In this document: positions 54,704 to 64,000 of the stretch, in pieces
Numbering within the stretch: position 1 is the stretch's first letter
How the letters are laid out: each line of letters opens with the position of its first letter
NCBI RefSeq assembly: GCF_017308975.1
Contig: NZ_JADWPD010000003.1
Span: forward strand, 248,001-312,000
Reading direction: 5' to 3'
Origin: Amycolatopsis sp. MtRt-6
Lineage (GTDB): Bacteria > Actinomycetota > Actinomycetes > Mycobacteriales > Pseudonocardiaceae
Length of the DNA: 64,000 nt
Notes under the pieces: generated by a model
Told to the model about the DNA's origin: nothing
What the model saw: the letters and a program-made list of their open reading frames with translations, nothing else
The model's database searches: none
Program-made: the position numbers and the translations under genes

Positions 54704-55703
54704 GCAACACCTGCGGCAGCACCGTCGTGAGCCCGGTCCAGTCCGCGGTGACCACCGACGCGTGCTGCTTCGCCAAGTCGGCGACGCGCTGGTTGGCCTG
54801 GTCGACCGTCGGGTTGTGGCCGTCGATGGGCGGGGCGACGTTCTGCGCGTCCGTCATCACGAGGTAGTAGTGGTTGGCGTCGTACCACCACGGCCCGGTC
54901 TGGGTGACCCACGCGTTCGCGTCGCCGTCGAAGACGACGAACCACGGCTTGAGGTCGGCGGTGTACTTGTCCCGCGGGTCACCGCCGGCCGCGCCGTGCA
55001 CGGTCGGGAAGATGTTCGCGTCGCCGAGCTTGCCCGCGTTCTTGAGACCGACGAGGTAACGCGCGTACTCGACGTCGGTCTTCAGCGTGTCGGTCGGGTT
55101 CCCCTCCTCGACCGTGCCCGGGATGATCTCGGAGATCACCCGGCCCCGCAACGCGTCCACCGAAGGCCAGTTGTCCGCCTTGGCCGCGTCGTCCAGCGTC
55201 GCGTAGCCGCCGAGCAGTTCGGCCGGGCGGAAGGCGACGCTGCCGAGGTGCGCCCGGAACGTGGCGTCCAGCTCGTCCGGGCCCATGCCGGTGTTGTCGG
55301 AGAAGCCCGTCTTCATCTCCAGCTTCAGGGTGATCGGCGGGTGCCCGGGGTGGGCGGCCAGCCAGATCCGGATGTCGTCGAGGCAGTACTCGAGGTTCTT
55401 GTTCTTGCCGCCGGAGTACAACTGAGCCGCCGAGGTGGCCGCGACGCAGTTGTTGTTGTTCCCCAACGGGTTCGAGTGGCTGACCTTCCACTCGTGGGTG
55501 ATGAAGTTCGGCCAGACGTCCAGCTCGATCAGCGACGAGCCGGCGTCGAGCGCCTGGGCGAGGTAGCCGTAGGCCGCCGGGTCGTAGGTGTTGTGCACGC
55601 CGACCGTTGTGACGTGCGAGAGCTTCGGGCTGTCCGCGTTCGCGGTCGTCGCCCCGGAGAGCACGAGCGCCGCCGTGAGGATTGCCACCGAGAAGAGCTT
55701 CAT
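54693..55703 (-). CDS. Secreted Ca2+-dependent phosphoinositide phospholipase C-like protein
   Basis: A 336-residue secreted protein. Signal peptide (MKLFSVAILTAALVLSGATT, then ANA). The PLC-type TIM-barrel signature shows as VGVHNTYD with the first His, SLIELDVWP with the metal ligands, and WKVSHSNPL with the second His, followed by TLKLEMKTGF. It resembles bacterial Ca-dependent PI-PLC proteins rather than the Bacillus PI-PLC. The cleaved lipid or glycerophosphodiester is not known. It lies between two thiD genes and is divergent from the second one. Confidence 0.83.
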
Positions 55704-55777
55704 CCAGGCTCCTTCAAACGTGAGTAACCTTCACAATGTCTCACCGTGGTTGACTGTTGATGAAGCAAAAGAGGCTG

Positions 55778-55793
55778 ATTGGCCTAGACCAGA
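55778..55793. promoter_or_regulatory. DasR-site (dre)-like sequence
   Basis: ATTGGCCTAGACCAGA matches the dre consensus ACTGGTCTAGACCAGT at 13 of 16 positions by eye. It lies in the gap between the divergent PLC-like and thiD2 genes. GlcNAc-responsive GntR regulators of the DasR type bind such sites. Low certainty. Confidence 0.35.
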
Positions 55794-55808
55794 AGTCGGG
55801 AAAACACC

Positions 55809-56636
55809 ATGACGACGAGCCTGCCGACCGCGTTGACCATCGCCGGGTCGGACTCCGGCGGTGCCGCGGGACTCCAGGCGGACCTGCGCACCTTCCTGAC
55901 CTGCGGCGTGCACGGCCTGGTCGCGGTCACCGCCGTCACCGTGCAGAACACCCTCGGCGTGCACGACCGCGCCGACCTGCCGCCGCACATCGTGGCCGGG
56001 CAGATCGAGGCCGTGGCGGCGGACATGGGCGTCGGCGCGGCGAAGACCGGCATGCTGGCCTCGGCCGAGATCATCCACGCGGTCGCCGCTGCGTGTGACA
56101 AGGCGGGGATCGGGCGGGACGAAGAGATCCCGTTCGTCGTCGACCCGGTGGCGGCGTCGATGCACGGCCACCCGCTGTTCGACGAAGCCGGGCTGGTGGC
56201 CCTGCGCGACGAGCTGCTGCCGCGCGCGACGGTGCTGACGCCCAACCTCGACGAGGTCCGGCTGCTCACCGGGATGACCGTGACCGACCGCGAGGGCATG
56301 CACACCGCGGCGGTGGTGCTGCACCGGATGGGCCCGCGGTACGTCCTGGTCAAGAGCGGCCACCTGCAGGCCGACCCCGAGTGCGTCGACCTCCTGTTCG
56401 ACGGCTCGACGTTCGTGGAGCTGCCGGGGAAGCGGTATTCGACGCCGCACACGCACGGCGCGGGCGACACGATGGCGTCGGCGCTGACGGCGGGCCTGGC
56501 CAAGGGGATGTCCGTGGTCGAGGCCGCGCGGTACGGCAAGTGGTTCGTGTCCCACGCGGTCGAGCACGCCTACCCGATGGGGGCGAAGGTCGGCCCGGTG
56601 TCGGCCTTCTGGCGGCTGGCTCCCGAGGAGCGCTGA
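55809..56636 (+). CDS. thiD: Second HMP/HMP-phosphate kinase
   Basis: A 275-residue ThiD paralogue. [46 protein letters not shown] and HGAGDTMASALTAG are all intact, so it should be active. It aligns with the upstream ThiD over the whole length but is clearly diverged. No TPP riboswitch precedes it. It might act in salvage of HMP while the riboswitch-controlled copy serves synthesis; that split is inferred. ATG start. Confidence 0.92.
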   Translation: MTTSLPTALTIAGSDSGGAAGLQADLRTFLTCGVHGLVAVTAVTVQNTLGVHDRADLPPHIVAGQIEAVAADMGVGAAKTGMLASAEIIHAVAAACDKAGIGRDEEIPFVVDPVAASMHGHPLFDEAGLVALRDELLPRATVLTPNLDEVRLLTGMTVTDREGMHTAAVVLHRMGPRYVLVKSGHLQADPECVDLLFDGSTFVELPGKRYSTPHTHGAGDTMASALTAGLAKGMSVVEAARYGKWFVSHAVEHAYPMGAKVGPVSAFWRLAPEER

Positions 56637-56694
56637 GCGACCACCCGGTTACCATCCCTGCGGTTACTGATCCTTGACCGAGCAGGGGGCGGCC

Positions 56695-57498
56695 GTGACC
56701 GGGCGCGAGCGCGTGGCGAAGGTCCTCGAGGGCCGCCGCTTCCAGAACTTCATCATCGCCGTCATCGTCTTCAACGCGGTCACACTCGGCATGGAGACGT
56801 CGACGTCGATCATGGACGGCTACGGCGGCCTCCTGCACGTCCTCGACCACATCGCGCTCGGCATCTTCGTGACCGAGCTGCTGGCGAAGTTCTACGCCTA
56901 CCGCGGCGGCTTCTTCCGCGACAACTGGAACGTCTTCGACCTGCTGGTGGTCGGCATCGCGGTGATCCCGGCGACCGGGCCGTTCGCGGTGCTGCGGTCG
57001 CTGCGCGTGCTCCGGGTGCTGCGGCTGATCTCGGTGGTGCCGTCGATGCGCAAGGTCGTCTCCGGGCTGCTCGCCGCGATCCCCGGCATGGCGTCGATCG
57101 CCGCGCTGCTCGGGCTGATCATCTTCGTGGCCGGCGTGATGGCGACCAAGCTGTTCGGCACCATCGACCCCGGCGACTTCGGCGACCTCGGCACGTCGCT
57201 GTTCACCCTGTTCCAGGTGATGACCGGCGAGGCGTGGCCGGACATCGCCAAGACGATCATGGAACAGGCACCCATGGCCTGGATCTTTTTCGTCGTCTAC
57301 ATCCTGGTGTCCAGCTTCGCGGTGCTGAACCTCTTCATCGCCGTCGTGGTCAGCGGCATGGAGGACGAGCTGCGCCAGGACATCCGCGAGGAAGAGGCGA
57401 AGCAGGCCGAAGCGCAGGCCGCCGCCAACCAGGAGATCCTCGAAGAGCTCCGCGCCCTGCGCGCGGAGCTGGCCGAACTGCGCCAGAAGGCCGCGTAG
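56695..57498 (+). CDS. Voltage-gated ion channel, bacterial sodium-channel (NaChBac)-like
   Basis: A 267-residue single-domain, six-helix channel. S1 (FQNFIIAVIVFNAVTLGME), S4 with Arg every third residue (LRSLRVLRVLRLISVVPSMRK), pore and selectivity filter (FQVMTGEAWPDIA), S6 (FAVLNLFIAVVVSGM) and a C-terminal coiled coil (LEELRALRAELAELRQK) that would tetramerise it. The filter's TGEAW resembles the T-x-E-x-W of NaV bacterial channels. The GTG with GGGGG upstream is chosen; a TTG at 56674 would add 7 residues. Confidence 0.88.
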   Translation: MTGRERVAKVLEGRRFQNFIIAVIVFNAVTLGMETSTSIMDGYGGLLHVLDHIALGIFVTELLAKFYAYRGGFFRDNWNVFDLLVVGIAVIPATGPFAVLRSLRVLRVLRLISVVPSMRKVVSGLLAAIPGMASIAALLGLIIFVAGVMATKLFGTIDPGDFGDLGTSLFTLFQVMTGEAWPDIAKTIMEQAPMAWIFFVVYILVSSFAVLNLFIAVVVSGMEDELRQDIREEEAKQAEAQAAANQEILEELRALRAELAELRQKAA

Positions 57499-57563
57499 GA
57501 ACGATCCTGGGGGCCGGATGCGGACACGCTCCCCAGTCGACCGGACACCCTTCGAAGGACGCC

Positions 57564-58012
57564 GTGATCAAGTCCGTCGAGACGTTCGCGGGCCAAGACC
57601 CCCAGCTCTCCACGGTGAACCTGCTGGCACATCGCGAGTGGCACAACGACGTCGACTTCGTGCCCATGGTCATCGCCTGCAAACGCGGGACGCGCGACTG
57701 CCTGCTGGTGGCACCCGACGGCGCGGGCTACCACAGCCTCGAGGAGTTCGTGGACGACACGACGCTGCTCAAGCCGGGGGACCGGGTTTCGGGCCCGAGT
57801 GGCCTGCCGGACGCCCCGGACAACGCGCGGGTCGAAGAACTCACCAAAAGCGACCCGACCGCCGCCCCATGGATCGTCGTGGGGTTCGCCGTCGTGGGGT
57901 GCTGGCGCTGACCGTCCTCGTCTTCACCGCGTTGGGGCTGGTGCGGAGAGCACGAGCGCGCCGCGACGCCGACCGGCTGCTGGGCGACTGGGATCTGCCG
58001 TCCGAGGACTGA
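57564..58012 (+). pseudogene. Small single-pass membrane protein interrupted by a frameshift
   Basis: Starting at GTG 57564 with GAAGGAC upstream, 111 or so codons encode a soluble domain (SVETFAGQDPQLSTVNLLAHRE, cut here after residue 20 or so; EWHNDVDFVPMVIACKR; DGAGYHSLEEFV) and the beginning of a membrane helix (WIVVGFAVVG). The frame then stops after GCWR at 57911. In the -1 frame the helix continues naturally (VLALTVLVFTALGLVRRARA) and ends in a charged tail with stop at 58012. One G missing from the run at 57896-57899 explains this. The full protein would be about 149 residues. Function unknown. Confidence 0.68.
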
Positions 58013-58020
58013 TTCCCGGC

Positions 58021-58449
58021 TCAGTCGTCCGCGATCAGGGCTTCCAGCGCCGGCAACGCGGCCAGCAGCGCCTCCCGGTGGTCGGGCGAGAGCCGGTCGA
58101 GCCGCCGGTTGAGCTCCTGCACCCGCGTCGACCGGACGCCGGACACGAGCCGCTCGCCCTCTTCGGTCGCCTTCGCCAGCCATGCGCGCCGGTCGACCGG
58201 GTCGGACTCGCGGCTCACGTACCCGGCCTCGACCAGGGACGCGATGATCCGCGACATCGTCGCCGCGGCCACGCCTTCCTTGGCCGCGAGGTCGCCGAGC
58301 CGGAGCTGGCCCGCGTGCACCAGCGTCGCCAGCGCCGAGATGGCGCCGTGGCCCGGCCCCGGCACGCCTGCCTGCCGCAGTGACCGGGACAGCCTGCCCA
58401 CGGCGAGGTACAACCTGCCCGAGACGTCCTGGACCGATGTGCTCGTCAC
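58021..58449 (-). CDS. MarR-family regulator
   Basis: A 142-residue winged-helix repressor. LRLGDLAAKEGVAAATMSRII is the recognition region, and DPVDRRAWLAKATEEGERL is the wing and its sequel. GTG start with a strong AGAAGGAG site. No adjacent transporter or enzyme target is evident; it lies between the frameshifted gene and thiG, and is transcribed in the same direction as thiOSG but after a gap of 96 bp. Confidence 0.9.
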   Translation of the reverse strand: MTSTSVQDVSGRLYLAVGRLSRSLRQAGVPGPGHGAISALATLVHAGQLRLGDLAAKEGVAAATMSRIIASLVEAGYVSRESDPVDRRAWLAKATEEGERLVSGVRSTRVQELNRRLDRLSPDHREALLAALPALEALIADD

Positions 58450-58545
58450 GGCTGGCTCCTTCTGCGCTCGCCCCGCCGCGGGTGCGCCGGAAAGTGCCGT
58501 CCACCTTACGGGTTCGCGGTTACGGTCGGTGTTACCAACCCGGGT

Positions 58546-59505
<960 letters not shown>

Positions 59506-59506
<1 letters not shown>

Positions 59507-60579
59507 CACACGTGCTCCTTCTGGTGCAGGCGGGCGGGGGACGCGGCCGCGGTGCCTTCGGGCGGCTCGTCCCCCTCGAGCCAGGCGACCACGGCGTCCG
59601 CGGTCACCGGGGCCATCAGCAGGCCGTTGCGGTGGTGCCCGGTCGCGGCGAAAACACCGCCGTCCAAGGCGCCGAGGTACGGCAGCGCGTCCCGGCTGCC
59701 GGCCCGCAGGCCGGCGGCGGTCTCGGTCAGCTCGTACTCGGTGATCGCGGGGAAGACGCGCTCGGCGCCTTCGAGCAGCTCGCGCACGCCGCGGGCGGTG
59801 ACAGCCCGGTCGAAGCCGGCTTCGTACTGGGTGGCGCCGAGGACGAGCTCGGAGCCGCCGCGCGGGACGAGGTAGATCGGGCGGCCTTCGACGACGGCCC
59901 GGACGGTGTGCGCAGGCGGCGGCAGGCACCCGCGGCGCGGCTTGAGCCGGAGGATTTCGCCCTTGAGCGGGCGCACGGCGTCGGCGAGCAGCGGGTGCAG
60001 CCGTCCGGTCCAGGCGCCCGCGGCGAGCACGACGGCGTCGGCGTCCGGGAGTTCTTCGACGCGCTCGCGCTTGAACCGGACTTGGTGTTTCACACAGGCC
60101 GCGTACAGCGCGTCGAGCAGTTTCCGGTTGTCCACCGCCAGGTCGCCCGGGACGTGGAGTCCACTTCGGACGGACCCGAGGCCGGGTTCGAGCCGCTTGG
60201 CCGCCCGGCCGGTGAGCCGTTCGGCCGCGCGGCCGAGGGTGTGCAGGTGGCCGGCCAGGATGTCGAGGTGGCCGGCGTCGGCGCTGTCGAAGGCGACGAC
60301 GAGCGTCCCGTGGCCGGCCAGGCCGGGATCGAAGCCCTCATCACGCAGGTCACGGGCGAAGCCGGGCCAGCGGTTCAGCGACTCTTCGCCGAGGCGCAGG
60401 ACGTCTTCCTCGCCCGGCCAGGCCTCGGTGACCGGGGCGAGCATGCCGCCGGCCAGCCAGGACGCGCCGCCGCGGGCGGGCTCGGGGTCGTAGAGGGTGA
60501 CTTTTCGGCCGGTGCGCGCGGCTCGCCACGCCGTGGCCAGGCCGATCACGCCGCCGCCCACCACTGCCAGGTTCGTCAT
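59506..60579 (-). CDS. thiO: Glycine oxidase
   Basis: A 357-residue FAD enzyme that oxidises glycine to dehydroglycine for thiazole synthesis. Opening [44 protein letters not shown] near the C-terminus, the ThiO signature. First gene of the operon, under the TPP riboswitch. ATG start, 9 bp after the aptamer's GGGAG. Confidence 0.95.
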
Positions 60580-60585
60580 GGAATC

Positions 60586-60675
60586 ACGCTCCCTGCGCCG
60601 GCATGACCCGGATCAGGTTCCACGGTCGGAGCGGCAGCTCCCTCTCAGCCCGTGCCTCGGGCTCCCGTGCGGACA
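60586..60675 (-). promoter_or_regulatory. TPP riboswitch of the thiO-thiS-thiG operon
   Basis: On the minus strand: GGGAGC, GGGCTGAGAGGG, ACCGTGGAACCTGATCCGGG and CATGCCGGCGCAGGGAG in order, a complete thi-box. GGGAG (60589-60593) is both closing helix and ribosome-binding site, 9 bp before the thiO ATG. Confidence 0.93.
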
Positions 60676-60696
60676 CCGCCACTTTAACGCGACGGG

Positions 60697-60702
60697 TACG
60701 GT
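60697..60702 (+). promoter_or_regulatory. -10 box of thiE (leaderless)
   Basis: TACGGT lies 7 bp before the thiE ATG with no ribosome-binding site. It is divergent from, and 22 bp beyond, the thiO riboswitch. Confidence 0.45.
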
Positions 60703-60709
60703 CGCCGCT

Positions 60710-61369
60710 ATGCCCGCCCTCTCCGGTGACAAGATCCGCGCCCGCCTCGACGCGGCGCGCCTGTACCTCTGCACGGACGCCCGCACCGACCGCGGCGACC
60801 TGGCCGCCTTCGCCGACGCGGCCCTCGCGGGCGGCGTCGACATCATCCAGCTGCGCGACAAGACCGGCGCCCTGGAGGCGGCCGGCGAGATCGCGGCGCT
60901 GGAGGTGCTGGCGGAGGCGTGCGCCCGGCACGGGGCACTGCTGTCGGTGAACGACCGCGCCGACGTGGCGCTGGCGGTGGGTGCCGACGTGCTCCACCTG
61001 GGCCAGGACGACATCCCGGTCACGCTGGCCCGCCGCGTCCTCGGCGACGACGTCGTGATCGGCCGCTCGACGCACTCCCTCGACCAGGCCCTGGCGGCGG
61101 CCGCCGAGCCCGGCGTGGACTACTTCTGCACGGGCCCGTGCTGGCCGACGCCGACGAAGCCGGGCCGCTCCGCGCCCGGCCTCGACCTGGTGCGCGGAAC
61201 GGCGGCCTGGACCCCGGACCGGCCGTGGTTCGCGATCGGCGGCATCGACCTCGACCGGCTCCCTTCGGTGCTGGAGGCGGGCGCGTCCCGGATCGTGGTG
61301 GTCCGGGCGATCACCGAAGCCGAAGACCCCGAGGCCGCGGCCCGCGAACTGCGGGCCCGCCTGCCCTGA
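60710..61369 (+). CDS. thiE: Thiamine-phosphate synthase
   Basis: A 219-residue TIM-barrel enzyme that joins HMP-PP and thiazole phosphate. [31 protein letters not shown] and the phosphate loop [11 protein letters not shown] are conserved. The usual GPVFPT/TKxx loop reads [15 protein letters not shown] at 60710 directly behind a -10 box. It is divergent from thiOSG and has no riboswitch of its own. It is followed closely by a convergent membrane-protein gene. Confidence 0.94.
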   Translation: MPALSGDKIRARLDAARLYLCTDARTDRGDLAAFADAALAGGVDIIQLRDKTGALEAAGEIAALEVLAEACARHGALLSVNDRADVALAVGADVLHLGQDDIPVTLARRVLGDDVVIGRSTHSLDQALAAAAEPGVDYFCTGPCWPTPTKPGRSAPGLDLVRGTAAWTPDRPWFAIGGIDLDRLPSVLEAGASRIVVVRAITEAEDPEAAARELRARLP

Positions 61370-61370
61370 G

Positions 61371-62105
61371 TCACGGGGGCGGCGTCGCCGCGGCGCCCTT
61401 GCTGGTCGGCGGGGTCGCCGTGGTGGCCGGAGCCGAGGTCGACGGCTGGTCCGTCGTCGTGCTCGGCGTGGTCGTCGGGGTCTCGGACGACGTCGTCGGC
61501 GCCGTCGAGCTCTGCGAAGGCGGGGTCGTGGTCGTCTCCGTCGGGGACACCTGCGTGTCGTCCGTGCTGGGCGCCGGCGTCGTCACCGGGGTCCTGTCCT
61601 GGTGGCCGCCGTTGCCGGTGAAGATCTTGCCGATGCTCGAGCCCGTTCCGCCGCCGATCTGGGTGCCCGTCGCCGACTCGAAGCCGACGATCGACAGGAT
61701 CGCCACCGCGAACGCCGCCAGGCTCGTGCCGATGATCAACGGCCAGCGCAGCTTCCGCAGCCGCGCGGACAGCCGTGACGGCTCTTCTTCCGGCGGTTTC
61801 AGCTGGACCGTCGGCTGGTCGGTGATGTCCACTGCCTGGCCGCGCCGCCGGATCCCCGACGTCGCCAGCTGACGCGCCTTGAGCGCCGCCGCCCGGGTGC
61901 GCTCCAGCGAGCGCAGGTACAGCTCGCTGCCGACCGTCGACACCACGCTGGCCACGCCGGCCCCGATCACCGTGCCCGCCACACCCAGCGTCGAGCCGAG
62001 CAGCGCCGCGGTCACCGCCGCCAGCGCGGCCGCCAGGACCTGCGCGATCCGCAGGCCGGACTTCTCTTCCTTCTCCTCCGAAGCCGCTACTTTCTCCTTG
62101 GTCAT
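61371..62105 (-). CDS. Membrane protein with Thr/Ser/Pro-rich outer tail
   Basis: A 244-residue protein. A charged N-terminus is followed by two close membrane helices (IAQVLAAALAAVTAALLGSTL and TVIGAGVASVVSTVGSELYL), a cytoplasmic loop of about 60 basic and acidic residues, a third helix (LIIGTSLAAFAVAILSIVGF), and about 90 residues dominated by Thr, Ser and Pro that are probably outside and glycosylated. No recognised family. One base separates its stop from the thiE stop (convergent). Confidence 0.8.
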   Translation of the reverse strand: MTKEKVAASEEKEEKSGLRIAQVLAAALAAVTAALLGSTLGVAGTVIGAGVASVVSTVGSELYLRSLERTRAAALKARQLATSGIRRRGQAVDITDQPTVQLKPPEEEPSRLSARLRKLRWPLIIGTSLAAFAVAILSIVGFESATGTQIGGGTGSSIGKIFTGNGGHQDRTPVTTPAPSTDDTQVSPTETTTTPPSQSSTAPTTSSETPTTTPSTTTDQPSTSAPATTATPPTSKGAAATPPP

Positions 62106-62252
62106 GATCCCGATCTAGGTAGTCCGTGTTCTCCCCTGTCCAACGTCTAAGGCGCGTGAGGGACTCCCCTCGTTGCCACGGCGTGAGGAGGACCACTCCG
62201 TCTGTCCATATTAGACACTCCAGATCGAACGTTTTCTTGACATACTCGAAAC

Positions 62253-63203
62253 ATGGAACTGGTGACGATCTCTGACATCGAGGCCGCCGCGAAGCGTGTC
62301 GAAGATGTCGCCGTACGCACGCCCCTGCTGCTCCAGACCTGGGATCCCCGCGGAACCCTGTGGCTCAAACCCGAAAGCCTGCAACCGGTCGGCGCGTTCA
62401 AGGTGCGCGGCGCGTTCAACGCCGTCGCCGCCCTCGACGACGCGGCGCGCGCTCGTGGCGTCATCGCGTACTCCAGCGGCAACCACGCGCAGGCAGTCGC
62501 GTACGCGGCGCAGCGGTATGGCGTGAACGCGGTGATCGTCGTGCCGGACGTCGCCCCGCGGATCAAGGTCGAGGCCACCCGCGCCTACGGCGCCGAGGTG
62601 ATCGAGGTGCCGATCGGCGAACACGAGGGGAAAGCGCGCGAACTGGCCACCGAACGCGGGCTGACCCTCGTCCCACCCTTCGACGACGCGGCCATCATCG
62701 CCGGGCAGGGCACCGCGGGCCTGGAGATCGCCGAGGACCTGCCGGACGTCGACGTCGTGCTGGTCCCGATCAGCGGCGGCGGGCTGGCGGCCGGGGTCGG
62801 CACCGCGATCAAGGCCCGCTGCCCGCGGGCGCGGGTGATCGGCGTCGAGCCCGCGGTGGCCGCGGACGTCGCCGACAGCCTCCAGCGGGGCGAGCTGGTC
62901 AGGTGGCCGCAGGCCGACCGCGCCCGCACGATCGCCGACGGCCTGCGTTCGCAGCCGTCGGAACTGACGTTCGCCCATTTGCGGGAAGTCGTCGACCAGA
63001 TGGTGACGGTCTCCGAGGAGGAGATCCGCGAAGCGGTCCGCGTCCTCGCCCGCAAGGCCCGCCTGGTGGCCGAGCCCAGCGGCGCGGTGACAACGGCGGC
63101 GTACCTGTTCCACGCCGCCGAGCTCCCGGCGGGCAAGACGATCGCACTCGTCTCGGGCGGCAACGCCGACCCGGCACTGTTCGCCGAGATCCTGGCCGGC
63201 TGA
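62253..63203 (+). CDS. Threonine/serine dehydratase-like PLP enzyme
   Basis: A 316-residue fold-II PLP enzyme. The Schiff-base Lys is in GAFKVRGAFN (about residue 50), the phosphate-binding loop is SGGGLAAGVG, and SSGNHAQAVA is the threonine-dehydratase motif. There is no C-terminal regulatory (ACT-like) domain, so it is the short catabolic type. It could alternatively be a serine racemase-like or hydroxyaspartate enzyme. A CATACT box lies 6 bp before the ATG. Confidence 0.87.
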   Translation: MELVTISDIEAAAKRVEDVAVRTPLLLQTWDPRGTLWLKPESLQPVGAFKVRGAFNAVAALDDAARARGVIAYSSGNHAQAVAYAAQRYGVNAVIVVPDVAPRIKVEATRAYGAEVIEVPIGEHEGKARELATERGLTLVPPFDDAAIIAGQGTAGLEIAEDLPDVDVVLVPISGGGLAAGVGTAIKARCPRARVIGVEPAVAADVADSLQRGELVRWPQADRARTIADGLRSQPSELTFAHLREVVDQMVTVSEEEIREAVRVLARKARLVAEPSGAVTTAAYLFHAAELPAGKTIALVSGGNADPALFAEILAG

Positions 63204-63218
63204 GCCGCGGGTCGCCTC

Positions 63219-63307
63219 AAGCACCCCAATGTGGCGTTGGTTGCGTCAGATGCACCCAATGTGGCGTTCGGTGCGTCAGATGCACCGAACGCCACATTGG
63301 GGTGCTT
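63219..63307. repeat. Repeat element with inverted terminal copy between convergent genes
   Basis: Two direct copies of a unit with core CCAATGTGGCGTT (63219-63250 and 63251-63281) and one inverted copy (63282-63307). The second copy and the inverted copy form a perfect 20-bp hairpin (63255-63274 with 63282-63301) with loop GTCAGAT. The first 20 bp are also exactly inverted at the end. It should act as a bidirectional terminator. Confidence 0.75.
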
Positions 63308-63312
63308 TGGGG

Positions 63313-64000
63313 TCAGGAGCCGGCGACGGAGGAGCCGCCGCGGACGTGCGTCGGCGGGCCCTCGACGCCGCAGTGGTAGCACTCGCCCAGGTGGGGGCAC
63401 TCGTCGTCGGGTTGGGGCTCGGCCGGTGGTGCCAGGACGCCGTTGTGGATGCCCAGCGCGATCAGCCCACCCGCGATGGCCAGCGCCGCGCAGATGATCA
63501 GCGCCGTGCGCCAGCCCGCCGTCAGGGCGACCGGGTCGGCGTACGCCTCGCCGGTCAGCCCGGCCGCGGCGGGCAGCACCGCCACCGCCAGCAGGCCGCC
63601 CGAGCGGGCGATGGCGTTGTTGACGCCGGACGCGACGCCGGCGTACCGGTCCGGGGCCGCGGCGAGCACCGTCGCGGTCACCGGGGCCACGACGATCGCC
63701 AGGCCCAGCCCGAACACCACGACGGCGGGCAGCACCGTGCCGAGGTAGGACGCGCCGGGGGCGATGCGCAGCATCAGCAGCATCCCGATGCCGACGACGA
63801 TCGGGCCGGCCACCAGCTGCAAACGCGGCCCGATGCGCTGGGCGAGCGCGCCGGAGCGGCCCGAGAGCAGCAGCATGATCACCGTCAGCGGCAGCCCGGC
63901 CAGCCCGGACGCGGTCGGCGAGTAGCCGAGCGACACCTGCAGCTGCATGACCAGCAGCATCATCACGCCGCCGAGCGCGGCGTAGACGACGAAGGTCAAC
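63313..64000 (-). CDS. MFS drug exporter (DHA2/EmrB-like), C-terminal part
   Basis: The gene enters from beyond the right edge; at least 229 codons are inside. Several membrane helices are seen (MMLLVMQLQVSLGYSPTASG, VLPAVVVFGLGLAIVVAPVT, TALIICAALAIAGGLIAL). SGVNNAIARSGGLLAVAVLP is the motif of the 14-helix DHA2 exporters. The C-terminus ends in an unusual Cys/His-rich tail (DDECPHLGECYHCG). Start and N-terminal half are not visible. Confidence 0.9.
   Translation of the reverse strand, partial: LTFVVYAALGGVMMLLVMQLQVSLGYSPTASGLAGLPLTVIMLLLSGRSGALAQRIGPRLQLVAGPIVVGIGMLLMLRIAPGASYLGTVLPAVVVFGLGLAIVVAPVTATVLAAAPDRYAGVASGVNNAIARSGGLLAVAVLPAAAGLTGEAYADPVALTAGWRTALIICAALAIAGGLIALGIHNGVLAPPAEPQPDDECPHLGECYHCGVEGPPTHVRGGSSVAGS

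Overview
The window is high-GC actinobacterial DNA, very probably from a Pseudonocardiaceae member such as Amycolatopsis. This placement is inferred from gene content and codon use: SARP/AfsR regulators, a standalone groEL with paired CIRCE operators, an actinobacterial thiOSG/thiE cluster with TPP riboswitches, many GTG starts and several apparently leaderless genes. No rRNA, tRNA, transposase, integrase, phage gene or CRISPR array was seen. Most of the window reads as chromosomal core and soft-core DNA.

Layout. 1-2.9 kb: end of a nitrate/sulfonate/taurine-type ABC importer (ATPase, lipoprotein), then a TetR regulator divergent from a small membrane protein. 2.9-8.7 kb: benzoylformate decarboxylase-like ThDP enzyme, secreted S53 peptidase, an HTH-less TPR protein with a small hydrophobic partner, and CutC. 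8.7-14.1 kb: a nitrate/nitrite-sensing-type histidine kinase divergent from a second importer-type lipoprotein, then an FAD monooxygenase. 14.1-19.1 kb: LppU-like protein, XPB helicase, a NarL-type two-component pair, and DedA. 19.4-30.9 kb: two secreted wall hydrolases (CHAP and GH19-like) that share seven-fold 37-residue repeats, two AfsR-like regulators, DUF4253 and DUF72 proteins, and a repeat-dense GC-rich spacer. 30.9-39.8 kb: menC, a nucleotidyltransferase, PspC, groEL, a Ser/Thr kinase, a cold-shock protein, an AIM24 pair and moeA. 39.8-48.3 kb: an MFS exporter with its ArsR-like regulator, the psd-pssA phospholipid operon, a CDC48-like AAA ATPase, a LytR_C/DUF3263 pair and def. 48.3-52.1 kb: secreted GH15, a shortened LysE and an HtrA-like protease. 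52.1-61.4 kb: thiamine synthesis with thiC-thiD, a second thiD, thiO-thiS-thiG and thiE. Interspersed are a secreted PLC-like protein, a sodium-channel-like protein, a frameshifted gene and a MarR regulator. 61.4-64 kb: a membrane protein, a threonine-dehydratase-like enzyme and the end of an MFS exporter.

How parts work together. ThiC and ThiD make the pyrimidine moiety. ThiO, ThiS and ThiG make the thiazole. ThiE joins them. Both long thi operons begin with a TPP aptamer whose 3' strand supplies the Shine-Dalgarno nine bases before the start codon. Psd and PssA, 3 bp apart, make phosphatidylethanolamine. The NarL-type sensor and regulator overlap by 10 bp.

The most unusual signals are the repeat domain shared by the two wall hydrolases, the small hydrophobic protein paired with a TPR protein lacking its usual DNA-binding domain, several intergenic repeat arrays ending in inverted copies, a repeated palindrome GTCCAC-W-GTGGAC inside genes, and two damaged genes (a frameshift in a G run and a truncated LysE).
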